DNA of 41,867 bases from JACCYQ01 sp036675565. Lineage in GTDB: Bacteria > Bacteroidota > Bacteroidia > Chitinophagales > Chitinophagaceae. This document shows, piece by piece, positions 33,762 through 41,300 of the stretch (its first letter is position 1; each line of letters opens with the position of its first letter). The stretch covers positions 1 through 41,867 of the forward strand of contig JAKFER010000063.1 of the NCBI GenBank assembly GCA_036675565.1, read 5' to 3'. The notes beneath the pieces are model-generated. The model did not search any database, had not been told where the DNA came from, and saw nothing but the letters and a program-made list of their open reading frames with translations. A program made the translations under genes and the position numbers.

Positions 33762-34292
33762 ATGCCCATTTCAGCACCTTTCAATTTAAAAAAATGGATA
33801 GATGAAAATCGCAACCTGTTAAAGCCGCCTGTTGGTAACCAATGTATGTATAAGGACGCGGAAAATTTTATTGTGATGGTTGTGGGCGGACCAAATGCAC
33901 GTAAGGATTATCATTATAATGAAAGTGAAGAGTTATATTACCAGGTGGAAGGCAATATCGAATTGAAGATCATTGATGATGGAAAACCAAGAACAATTCC
34001 AATAAATGAAGGTGATATGTTCCTGTTACCGCCTCAAACACCACACTCACCACAAAGACCAGCCAACACAGTTGGTTTGGTTATTGAAAAAGTACGGGAA
34101 GATGAAGAAAATGAAAAAGATGCTTTTATGTGGTTCTGTGAAAATTGCGGCAACAAACTATACGAAGAATTTGTGTTTGTAAAAGATATTGTGAAACAAC
34201 TTCCACCCATTATGGAAAGGTTTAACAGCAACAAAGAATTGCACACCTGTAAAAAATGCGGATGGGTAATGAATATCCCGGAAAAGAAATAA
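33762..34292 (+). CDS. 3-hydroxyanthranilate 3,4-dioxygenase
   Basis: The iron enzyme opens the ring of 3-hydroxyanthranilate to give 2-amino-3-carboxymuconate 6-semialdehyde (ACMS). The 176-residue cupin has the iron ligands His51, Glu57 and His95 and the substrate-binding Arg47 and Arg99, in the same numbering as I recall for the Cupriavidus metallidurans enzyme. A C-terminal rubredoxin-like metal site is complete, with Cys126, Cys129, Cys163 and Cys166; this extra site is typical of bacterial and fungal forms. It is first in the rightward unit, 13 bases before the ACMSD gene. Confidence 0.96.
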   Translation: MPISAPFNLKKWIDENRNLLKPPVGNQCMYKDAENFIVMVVGGPNARKDYHYNESEELYYQVEGNIELKIIDDGKPRTIPINEGDMFLLPPQTPHSPQRPANTVGLVIEKVREDEENEKDAFMWFCENCGNKLYEEFVFVKDIVKQLPPIMERFNSNKELHTCKKCGWVMNIPEKK

Positions 34293-34305
34293 AGACAATT
34301 ATTGC

Positions 34306-35295
34306 ATGATAAAAATTGATATCCATACCCATATTATGCCTGAAAAAATGCCAAACTGGTCGAAGAAGTTTGGTTATGGCGAATTCATTCACCTGGAGCA
34401 TCGCAATTGTAAAGCCTGTATGATGAAAGGTGATAAACTTTTCAGGGAAGTGGATGAAAATTGTTTCAGGGAAGAAGCAAGAATCAAAGACATGGATAGC
34501 ACTAAAGTTGATGTACAGGTGCTTTCAACGATTCCCGTACTTTTTAATTATTGGGCTAATGCCAGCGATGGTCATGAAACTTCGCGTTTTTTAAATGATC
34601 ATATTGCTGATGCAGTGGCTATAAATCCAAAACGTTTCATTGGGATAGGAACAGTACCCATGCAGGATGTTGACCTGGCCATAAAAGAAATGTGGCGATG
34701 TGTTAATGAGCTGAAGATGCCCGGACTTGAGATAGGTTCCAACATCAACGGAAAAAATTTATCGGATCCATATTTTTTCCCATTTTATGAAGCCGCGGAA
34801 AAAATGGGTTGCGCCTTGTTCATCCATCCCTGGGAAATGATGGGTTCTGATCAATTAAATAAATACTGGCTTCCCTGGCTGGTAGGAATGCCTGCTGAAA
34901 CAGCCCGTGCAATTTGTTCGCTGATATTTGGGGGTGTGATTGAAAAGTTTCCAAAACTCAGGTTTGCCTTTGCACATGGTGGCGGATCTTTTCCCTATAC
35001 CATCGGGCGAATAAAACATGGTTTCGATGTACGGCCTGACCTGGTAGCAACGGACAACACCACTTCACCCGAAAATTATATTGGTAAATTTTGGGTGGAT
35101 AGCCTGGTGCATGATCAAAAAGCTTTTCAGTTTTTGGTTGATGTAATAGGTACGGATAAAATTTGCCTGGGAAGCGATTATCCATTTCCGTTAGGCGAAT
35201 CAGAACCTGGCCAATTGATAGAAGAAATGGCATTTGAAAAAAGCGTACAAGAAAAACTTCTCTTTAAAAATGCACAGAACTGGTTAGGCATTTAA
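34306..35295 (+). CDS. 2-amino-3-carboxymuconate-6-semialdehyde decarboxylase (ACMSD)
   Basis: ACMSD decarboxylates ACMS to 2-aminomuconate 6-semialdehyde, diverting the pathway from quinolinate and NAD synthesis towards catabolism. The 329-residue amidohydrolase-fold protein has metal ligands His7 and His9 ('DIHTHI'), His174 ('FIHPWEM') and Asp291 ('LGSDYPFP'). It also has the catalytic His224 in 'FAHGGGSFPY' and Arg47. These match the zinc site and acid/base residues of the Pseudomonas fluorescens enzyme with a small offset. It lies 13 bases after the dioxygenase gene and ends 20 bases from the convergent PaiB-like gene. Confidence 0.96.
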   Translation: MIKIDIHTHIMPEKMPNWSKKFGYGEFIHLEHRNCKACMMKGDKLFREVDENCFREEARIKDMDSTKVDVQVLSTIPVLFNYWANASDGHETSRFLNDHIADAVAINPKRFIGIGTVPMQDVDLAIKEMWRCVNELKMPGLEIGSNINGKNLSDPYFFPFYEAAEKMGCALFIHPWEMMGSDQLNKYWLPWLVGMPAETARAICSLIFGGVIEKFPKLRFAFAHGGGSFPYTIGRIKHGFDVRPDLVATDNTTSPENYIGKFWVDSLVHDQKAFQFLVDVIGTDKICLGSDYPFPLGESEPGQLIEEMAFEKSVQEKLLFKNAQNWLGI

Positions 35296-35315
35296 TTGAT
35301 TATGCATTTAGTTTT

Positions 35316-35951
35316 TTATGTTGAAGGAAACAGGTGATCAATTCTTTTTTTCATTTCAACGGCAACCATCCTGGCATTTTCATCACCGATTTCAAGTTGG
35401 GAAATTATGTTTGTATAATTTTCTTTGTCTTTATTCTGGCTCAATTTGAATACATGATCAATTGAGGTGACTTCAATTTTAAAAGCGACTATTGCCTTGC
35501 ATAATTCCTGAACATAATCCACCGGAAGATGGGCAAAATTAGCTGGTGATGCTGGATTATTTTCAAAATGATCGGTGGTCCGTTTTAATATGTTGATCAA
35601 AGCATCATCATCCATAAATTTCAAAACGCCATGCGCATGCACACTCATGTAATTCCATGTTGATGCTGATTGGGGATCTTTATACCAACTGGCGCTTACA
35701 TATGATTGCGGCCCGGTAAAAACTGCCAGCACCGCAGGATTTTCTGCAAAGGCTAAATGATGATCCGTTTTTTTCATCAGGTGGCCAGACAATATAATTT
35801 TACCTTCTATAACGTCAATGAATAAAGGCAATTGAGTCGCTACCGGCTGATTGTTTTTTCCAATACCAGTAACAAACGCAAATGGATGCTGGCGCATAAA
35901 GTCCATCACCTTTTCCTTATCCGGTTCCTTATAGTAAGGCATTTTATACAT
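35316..35951 (-). CDS. FMN-binding negative transcriptional regulator family (PaiB-like)
   Basis: The 211-residue product matches the PaiB/FMN-binding split-barrel family: 'MPYYKEPDKEKVMDFMRQHP' at the N-terminus, 'AVFTGPQSYVSASWY' and 'TWNYMSVHAHG' in the core, and a C-terminal 'KLSQNKDKENY' block. PaiB of Bacillus subtilis is described as a repressor of sporulation and protease genes, but many family members are probably flavin or heme enzymes, so a regulatory role here is only a family name. I chose the ATG at 35951 because homologues start at 'MY'. It is convergent with ACMSD and lies 36 bases downstream of the Mrp gene. Confidence 0.85.
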   Translation of the reverse strand: MYKMPYYKEPDKEKVMDFMRQHPFAFVTGIGKNNQPVATQLPLFIDVIEGKIILSGHLMKKTDHHLAFAENPAVLAVFTGPQSYVSASWYKDPQSASTWNYMSVHAHGVLKFMDDDALINILKRTTDHFENNPASPANFAHLPVDYVQELCKAIVAFKIEVTSIDHVFKLSQNKDKENYTNIISQLEIGDENARMVAVEMKKRIDHLFPST

Positions 35952-36011
35952 AGCAATAAAAGATGCAGATGGCATTCATTCCATCCATATAAATTGAATT
36001 AAAAAATAATA

Positions 36012-37103
36012 TTAATCCAGCACCTGTTCTACTTCGGCAGGTTTCATTTGCGCATTCAGCATAGAAATACTGCGGACGGTATCGCCTGCAAATTGCAAAA
36101 AGGCATTTTTGGTTACTTCATCATCGCTCATCATAACCGGAATGCCACTATCTCCACCTTCCCGGATAGATTGTACGATGGGTATCTGGCCAAGAAATGG
36201 AATCTCATATTCTTCTGCCAGGCGTTTACCGCCATCTTTACCAAAAATGTAATATTTATTACCTGGAAGTTCAGCTGGTGTGAAATAACTCATGTTTTCA
36301 ACCAAACCAATTAATGGCACATTTAATTGGGCTTGTCCAAACATGGCAATACCTTTTTTTGCATCAGCTAAAGCCACATCCTGCGGAGTGGTTACAACGA
36401 TAACCCCGGTAACCGGAACCAGTTGCATCAGTGTTAAGTGAATATCGCCGGTACCTGGCGGCATATCAATTACCAGGTAATCCAATTCATCCCAATAAAC
36501 ATCGGTAACAAACTGCCTGATGGCACTACTCGCCATGGGACCACGCCAAACCACAGCATTTTTTTCATCGACCAATAAGCCAATGCTCATGATTTTAATA
36601 CCATGCTTTTCCAGTGGTACAATCATTCCCTTTCCTTCAACCTCCACCATCATGGGCCTTTGACCACGAACACCAAACATGATCGGTACACTTGGCCCAT
36701 AAATATCAGCATCCATCAAACCTACTTTGGCGTTCCCTTTTGAAAGAGCGATAGCCAGGTTGCTGGCCACTGAACTTTTGCCAACTCCACCTTTGCCGCT
36801 TACTACAGCAATAATATTTTTAACCCGCGGTAGTACTGTTTTTGGATCAGTTCGTTTACTGGTAGTATCGGAAGTAAAATTTACTCTTACAAGCACATTT
36901 TCACCAAGGGCCTTTACAGCATTTTCACAATCGCGGCGGATCAATTCTTTAAGCGGACAGGCTGGAGTAGTTAATACAACTGTAAATGATATTTCGTTTC
37001 CATTGATTGCAACATCCTTCACCATATTGAGTGTAACCAGGTCCTTGCCAAGATCAGGCTCCTGAACATTACTCAACGCTTTTAAAACATCTTCAATCCT
37101 CAT
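36012..37103 (-). CDS. mrp: Mrp/ApbC (NBP35) family iron-sulfur carrier ATPase
   Basis: The 363-residue protein joins an N-terminal MIP18/DUF59 domain (about 1-80, with 'TTPACPLKELI') to a P-loop ATPase (from about 95) with the deviant Walker A GKGGVGKS at 103-110 and 'MDADIYGPSVP'. Family members bind and transfer Fe-S clusters in the cytoplasm. In E. coli Mrp the cluster bridges subunits through a C-terminal CxxC. Here the equivalent segment after 'VENMSYF' (about 270-290) contains no cysteine, a variant I recall as usual in Bacteroidota. A -7-like TAACTTTG box is 34 bases upstream. Confidence 0.92.
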   Translation of the reverse strand: MRIEDVLKALSNVQEPDLGKDLVTLNMVKDVAINGNEISFTVVLTTPACPLKELIRRDCENAVKALGENVLVRVNFTSDTTSKRTDPKTVLPRVKNIIAVVSGKGGVGKSSVASNLAIALSKGNAKVGLMDADIYGPSVPIMFGVRGQRPMMVEVEGKGMIVPLEKHGIKIMSIGLLVDEKNAVVWRGPMASSAIRQFVTDVYWDELDYLVIDMPPGTGDIHLTLMQLVPVTGVIVVTTPQDVALADAKKGIAMFGQAQLNVPLIGLVENMSYFTPAELPGNKYYIFGKDGGKRLAEEYEIPFLGQIPIVQSIREGGDSGIPVMMSDDEVTKNAFLQFAGDTVRSISMLNAQMKPAEVEQVLD

Positions 37104-37137
37104 AGTACAATGATTTGTTAAAAGAAAAAATTCCCCG

Positions 37138-37145
37138 CAAAGTTA
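37138..37145 (-). promoter_or_regulatory. Possible -7 element of mrp
   Basis: TAACTTTG on the minus strand fits TAnnTTTG and lies 34 bases before the mrp ATG at 37103. No TTG at the usual distance was found. Confidence 0.4.
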
Positions 37146-37190
37146 ACCATCATGGCCTGTATTTGTTGTTGATTATTTACAAGTTGTGGT

Positions 37191-37198
37191 TATTTTTG
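37191..37198 (+). promoter_or_regulatory. -7 element immediately before the secreted-protein gene
   Basis: TATTTTTG fits TAnnTTTG. A TTG at 37166-37168 lies 22 bases upstream, slightly long for the -33 element. The box ends 5 bases before the ATG at 37204. Confidence 0.45.
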
Positions 37199-37203
37199 AA
37201 ACG

Positions 37204-37842
37204 ATGAAGAAACTTCTACCTTACTTATTCATTTGCATGTTTATTATTCCTGTGACTGCCAAAGCCCAATTTGAATCAGTCAGGGACAGTGTAGTTCAGT
37301 TATATGGTGTGGTGATGACGGCAGACAGCCTGAAAGGAATTCCCGCTGTAAGTATTATGGTTAAAGGACAAAATCGGGGTACGTTGTCAAATGAAGAAGG
37401 GGTTTTTTCCATAGTTGTATTAAAAGGAGATGAGGTGGAATTCAGCCACGTTAGTTATAAGACAAAAAATGTGGCCATACCCCGCGACTTGAAAGGCAAT
37501 CAACATGGTATTGTACAATTGATGGTGGCTGATACGGTTTATTTACCTGTAACCATTATTCGGCCAAGACCAACACCACAGCAATTTGAAAGGGATTTTG
37601 TAAAAGCAGATGTGCCGGATGACAATATTGAAATAGCCCGGCAAAATACTAACGCGGCCAAACGAAGGGCTTTAATGAGTAGTACTTCACCTGATGGCCA
37701 GGAAGCTACTAATTTACAATTCCGGAATATGGCTAATAAGGCAACTTATTATGGTCAAATGCCACCTCAGAATATTTTTAATCCAGCCGCATGGTCAGAA
37801 TTTATTCAATCATGGAAACGAGGTGATTTTAAACGGAAATAA
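37204..37842 (+). CDS. Exported protein with carboxypeptidase-regulatory-like domain
   Basis: The 212-residue product has a signal peptide (residues 1-21, 'LFICMFIIPVTAKAQ') and a CarboxypepD_reg-like beta-sandwich at about 35-100: 'LYGVVMTADSLKGIPAVSIM', 'GTLSNEEGVFSIVV' and 'VEFSHVSYKTK'. The rest is polar, with 'PTPQQFERDFVKAD' and a basic tail. In Bacteroidota this domain often forms the N-terminus of TonB-dependent receptors, but there is no barrel here, so the protein is a stand-alone periplasmic or outer-membrane factor of unknown role. I chose the ATG at 37204 because it opens the signal peptide and follows a -7 box. Confidence 0.75.
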   Translation: MKKLLPYLFICMFIIPVTAKAQFESVRDSVVQLYGVVMTADSLKGIPAVSIMVKGQNRGTLSNEEGVFSIVVLKGDEVEFSHVSYKTKNVAIPRDLKGNQHGIVQLMVADTVYLPVTIIRPRPTPQQFERDFVKADVPDDNIEIARQNTNAAKRRALMSSTSPDGQEATNLQFRNMANKATYYGQMPPQNIFNPAAWSEFIQSWKRGDFKRK

Positions 37843-37933
37843 GTTTACATACTAGTCGTACTGAATCTCATTTATTCTCACTCCTATTTAGCCATTTGAA
37901 TGGAATAATATAATTTATTCCTTTTTTCTTTAA

Positions 37934-37979
37934 AATATGATGAGATAGAAGAACAAGCCTGTTCTCAATCAATCATATT
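37934..37979. promoter_or_regulatory. Nested inverted repeat upstream of the 3-hydroxybutyryl-CoA dehydrogenase gene
   Basis: Outer arms AATATGAT (37934-37941) and ATCATATT (37972-37979) and inner arms AGAACA (37950-37955) and TGTTCT (37960-37965) share a centre, with a 4-base loop. The element ends 24 bases before the ATG at 38004. It could be an operator for a dimeric repressor or a 5' leader hairpin. Confidence 0.45.
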
Positions 37980-38003
37980 AAATTGCAGCCTAAATTTTAT
38001 TAA

Positions 38004-38897
38004 ATGAACCAGTTGATTTCTGTAATAGGCGCCGGTACCATGGGTAATGGCATTGCTCACGTATTTGCACAAAATGGATTTAAGGTAAACCTGGTAGATG
38101 TGAATGAAGAACAATTAAAAAAAGCAATACAAACCATTACCAAAAATCTTGACAGGCAGGTTGGCAAAGGCACGATCGATGAAGAAAAAAAACTATCCAC
38201 ACTTTCCAATATAACTACTCACAACAACCTGGCAGATGGCGTAAAAGAAGCGGGGCTAGTGGTGGAAGCAGCCACAGAAAATACGGATTTAAAATTGAAA
38301 ATTTTTAAAGAGGTTGATAAAGCCGCACCACAAAATTGCATTTTAGCAACCAATACATCTTCCATATCCATTACAAAGATTGCTGCAGCAACCTCACGGC
38401 CATCGCAGGTAATTGGCATGCACTTCATGAACCCGGTACCGGTAATGAAACTGGTAGAGATCATCAATGGTTATGCAACAACACCTGAAGTAACAGAAAC
38501 TGTGGTGCAAATGAGCAAGCAACTTGATAAAATTCCTTGTGTGGTAAATGATTATCCCGGGTTTATTGCTAACCGGATTTTAATGCCCATGATCAATGAA
38601 GCGGTATTTAGTTTATATGAAGGTGTTGCTGGAGTAGAAGAAATTGATACAGTAATGAAATTAGGAATGGCACATCCCATGGGCCCATTGCAGCTTGCTG
38701 ATTTTATTGGTTTGGATGTTTGTCTTTCCATATTACAGGTTTTACTTGATGGTTTTGGAAATCCGAAATATGCACCTTGTCCTTTATTAATCAATATGGT
38801 AATGGCTGGTAAATTGGGTGTAAAATCTGGCGAAGGTTTTTATAAATACCAGGCAGGCAGTAAGGATCTGGTGGTTAGTGAGCGTTTTAAAAGATAA
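38004..38897 (+). CDS. 3-hydroxybutyryl-CoA dehydrogenase
   Basis: The enzyme oxidises 3-hydroxyacyl-CoA (short chain) to 3-oxoacyl-CoA, here probably 3-hydroxybutyryl-CoA to acetoacetyl-CoA. The 297-residue protein has the NAD motif GAGTMGNG from residue 8, the catalytic His in 'MHFMNPVPVMKLVEI' and the paired Glu/Asn region. A C-terminal helical domain follows with 'NDYPGFIANRI' and 'MKLGMAHPMGPLQLADFIGLD'. Length and lack of a hydratase domain match Hbd/PaaH. It stands alone behind a nested inverted repeat. It could act after glutaryl-CoA dehydrogenase in tryptophan or lysine breakdown. Confidence 0.94.
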   Translation: MNQLISVIGAGTMGNGIAHVFAQNGFKVNLVDVNEEQLKKAIQTITKNLDRQVGKGTIDEEKKLSTLSNITTHNNLADGVKEAGLVVEAATENTDLKLKIFKEVDKAAPQNCILATNTSSISITKIAAATSRPSQVIGMHFMNPVPVMKLVEIINGYATTPEVTETVVQMSKQLDKIPCVVNDYPGFIANRILMPMINEAVFSLYEGVAGVEEIDTVMKLGMAHPMGPLQLADFIGLDVCLSILQVLLDGFGNPKYAPCPLLINMVMAGKLGVKSGEGFYKYQAGSKDLVVSERFKR

Positions 38898-38927
38898 TTA
38901 TCTTCCTTACTTTATAAAATTTAAGGA

Positions 38928-39911
38928 TCATACAGCATACTTCTCAATCAAACTGTCACAAAATGCTTCAATCTTTTCAAGCTGGCCTTCCCGGGCATCA
39001 TGATAATTGAGTATTTGCAAAGGAAAAGGCAGATCAGCTGAATACAGATAAACTGGCAACACATAATCGTCTCCTTTATTTATCAATACCAGGTTGCAAT
39101 AAGTAAACTCATATTTGCAGGGTTTGGATGCCAGGTAATCAACTGACACACAAACAATAAATCGGTTTGATTTTTCAAGAGAAGTGTTCAATTTGTTAAC
39201 CCAATTTGCACCAATATCAATATCTTCTGTATCCAGGAAAACCCGAAAATTGGGTTGCAGTTTTTCCCGGATCAAATGAGCAAAGTTTTGATTTTTACGA
39301 CTGTAACTAATAAAAAAATCATATTTAGCTGGTACACTTTTAGCCAGGTACCTGTTTTCGTATGCAATAAATAATGGATGAAGCTGCTCAATTTTTGGTT
39401 TATCTTTTATGACAATCTTGATTGTTTTAACGGGGAATTCCTTATCTAACCAAAACAGACTGGTTTTAATCAATTCTTCTAAAACCATTTGATCAGACGC
39501 ACCGCGGCATCCGGTTAAAATTAAAGGCATCGCCACAGATTCTATAGAAAACTGGTATGCAAAAGGCATAATGCTTTGAAAAATACCAGCAATCATTGAG
39601 TATGGATTTTTCTCTTCTTCTGGTTCAAAACACAATATTCTTTTGATGTTTTTAAAATTAATTTCTTTTGAAATCCATGAATCAAACTGGTCTCTGAAAT
39701 CTGATTCTTTATCAGTTGACAATTTTTCTACTGAAAGTCCGGCAGAAAATAATGACCCAATTAAAGAAGTGCTTGTTGGAGTATAATTACCAGGGAAAGC
39801 AGAAACAACCAATACATCCACTTTATGCTCGTCAGAAATATGGGTCAGATCGCCTTGCAACAATTGCAACTTCCCACCTTTAGATGTTACTATTTCATCA
39901 ATGACCTGCAT
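38928..39911 (-). CDS. Macro-like domain fused to a TIR domain
   Basis: The 327-residue protein has two parts. Residues 1-170 look like a divergent macro fold: 'LLQGDLTHIS', then 'VDVLVVSAFPGNY' where macro domains have the 'NAAN' loop, and 'MPLILTGCRGAS' resembling the second ligand loop. Residues 195-327 are a TIR domain: 'YDFFISYSRK' (box 1, from 197), 'TEDIDIGANW' (228-237) and 'SKPCKYEF' with Glu268 in the position of the catalytic glutamate of NAD-cleaving TIRs. TIR enzymes make ADP-ribose products and macro folds bind such products. No signal peptide or membrane segment is seen. A role in defence or NAD signalling is inference. It is divergent from the DUF488 gene. Confidence 0.82.
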   Translation of the reverse strand: MQVIDEIVTSKGGKLQLLQGDLTHISDEHKVDVLVVSAFPGNYTPTSTSLIGSLFSAGLSVEKLSTDKESDFRDQFDSWISKEINFKNIKRILCFEPEEEKNPYSMIAGIFQSIMPFAYQFSIESVAMPLILTGCRGASDQMVLEELIKTSLFWLDKEFPVKTIKIVIKDKPKIEQLHPLFIAYENRYLAKSVPAKYDFFISYSRKNQNFAHLIREKLQPNFRVFLDTEDIDIGANWVNKLNTSLEKSNRFIVCVSVDYLASKPCKYEFTYCNLVLINKGDDYVLPVYLYSADLPFPLQILNYHDAREGQLEKIEAFCDSLIEKYAV

Positions 39912-40057
39912 AATTTGTTGATGAATATTGAATAATAAAATTATTATTACACCTTACTGAAGTTACTGCTATTGTATATAATCTGCAAAAATCAAGTCCT
40001 CTGAAATGGCTATAGAATTAACAGGTTATGGGTATGGTTTTTTTAAAACCAATTAAA

Positions 40058-40591
40058 ATGACGCTTACAACTTTAAAAACAATCTGGACGATCGGGCATT
40101 CTACAAGAAGCCTGGAAGAGTTTGTTTTGTTATTGCATTCAAACCAAATAAAAAATGTAGCTGATATCCGTCATTACCCGGGATCAAAAAGATACCCACA
40201 CTTTAATAAAACGGAACTCAACGAGGCGTTAATGAAAAACAACATTAACTACTTACATATTGTAGAATTAGGTGGACGAAGAAAAGCAAATGTTGATTCT
40301 AAAAATACTGCCTGGAGACATCCTGCTTTCAGGGGATATGCTGATTATATGGAAACAAAAGATTTTAATGATGGAATTAAAATTTTGGAAAAAATGGGCC
40401 TGAAAGACAATACCGCATTTATGTGCTCCGAAGCCGTTTGGTGGAGATGCCACCGCTCAATGATAGCAGATTATTTAAAAACAAAAGGCTGGAATGTAAT
40501 TCACATTATGGCGTTGAATAAATTGGTTGAACACCCATATACATCACCTGCAAAAGTAGTTGATGGAAAATTGAGTTATCAATCAGTTTAG
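40058..40591 (+). CDS. DUF488 family protein
   Basis: The 177-residue product fits DUF488: 'TIGHSTRSLEEF' from residue 11, 'VADIRHYPGSKRYPHFN' near 35-50, 'ELGGRR' and the conserved cysteine motifs 'MCSE' (Cys123, Glu125) and 'CHR' (131-133). The paired Cys-x-Glu and Cys-His-Arg suggest a metal or thiol site, but no activity is firmly assigned to the family. I chose the ATG at 40058 because homologues begin just before 'TIGHST'; an in-frame ATG at 40028 adds a short tail. It is divergent from the macro-like/TIR gene across about 150 bases and ends 4 bases from the convergent DUF983 gene. Confidence 0.88.
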   Translation: MTLTTLKTIWTIGHSTRSLEEFVLLLHSNQIKNVADIRHYPGSKRYPHFNKTELNEALMKNNINYLHIVELGGRRKANVDSKNTAWRHPAFRGYADYMETKDFNDGIKILEKMGLKDNTAFMCSEAVWWRCHRSMIADYLKTKGWNVIHIMALNKLVEHPYTSPAKVVDGKLSYQSV

Positions 40592-40595
40592 AAAA

Positions 40596-41105
40596 CTACC
40601 AGGCATTTTTCTGTGCTTCGTTAGTTCTTTCAGGTTGAACAGGTTCATGTTCACGCCAATGTTTATCATAACCAACAAAAAAAGATAACCATAATGCCCG
40701 TGCAAAACGCATCAGGTATGGTTGCATTAGAATAAGTAGAAAAGCATTAGTGAGCAACCAATAAAAAACCCGGTTATCATCGAGCGAAAAACGAAAGGTC
40801 AACCACCATGCAACAAATGTAAATGCACTCAATGCAACTGTTAATGCATAACTCACATAGGCAGAACCATAATAAAAACCAACTTCCAGTTCAAATGGCT
40901 GTTTGCATACCGGGCAATTTTCATTCATTTTCATAAATGATTTCAAATTGTATGGATTTTTTTCCTGGAACATATCCCCTTCCCTGCACCTTGGGCATTT
41001 ACATTTAAAAATTGTAAGAAAACTGGGATTTGAAGTGTTTAGGTTAGCCGTATGAGATTCAGCGGTGGGTTCATTCTCTATTCTTATAGTCTTATGCGCA
41101 TGCAT
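40596..41105 (-). CDS. DUF983 zinc-ribbon membrane protein
   Basis: The 169-residue product has two CPxC pairs, at 37-40 ('CKCPRCREGDMF') and 64-67 ('ENCPVCKQPFE'), likely one zinc ribbon, then 'VGFYYGSAYVSYAL' and two transmembrane helices at about 81-104 and 113-132. This is the DUF983 arrangement. Function is unknown; family members are sometimes found near respiratory-chain genes, which is not the case here. The charged C-terminus ends 'KNAW'. It is convergent with the DUF488 gene with 4 bases between their stop codons. A -7-like TATATTTG lies 66 bases upstream. Confidence 0.88.
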   Translation of the reverse strand: MHAHKTIRIENEPTAESHTANLNTSNPSFLTIFKCKCPRCREGDMFQEKNPYNLKSFMKMNENCPVCKQPFELEVGFYYGSAYVSYALTVALSAFTFVAWWLTFRFSLDDNRVFYWLLTNAFLLILMQPYLMRFARALWLSFFVGYDKHWREHEPVQPERTNEAQKNAW

Positions 41106-41171
41106 GATTTATATGAGTTTTATTCGAATGTGTTTTGTAAAATGACATCCACATTCATAAAAATAATAACA

Positions 41172-41179
41172 CAAATATA
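41172..41179 (-). promoter_or_regulatory. Possible -7 element of the DUF983 gene
   Basis: TATATTTG on the minus strand fits TAnnTTTG, 66 bases before the ATG at 41105. No TTG is present at the -33 distance. Confidence 0.35.
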
Positions 41180-41300
41180 CAAAAGCTGCCGCTGCAGGAT
41201 ATTGACATTTGTTACGCAATTACTCAATATAATTTTGTATTAGTGAGTTTGAACAAGATAGAAATGCCTGATGATCTCCAAAAGCAATTATCCAGGCTAA

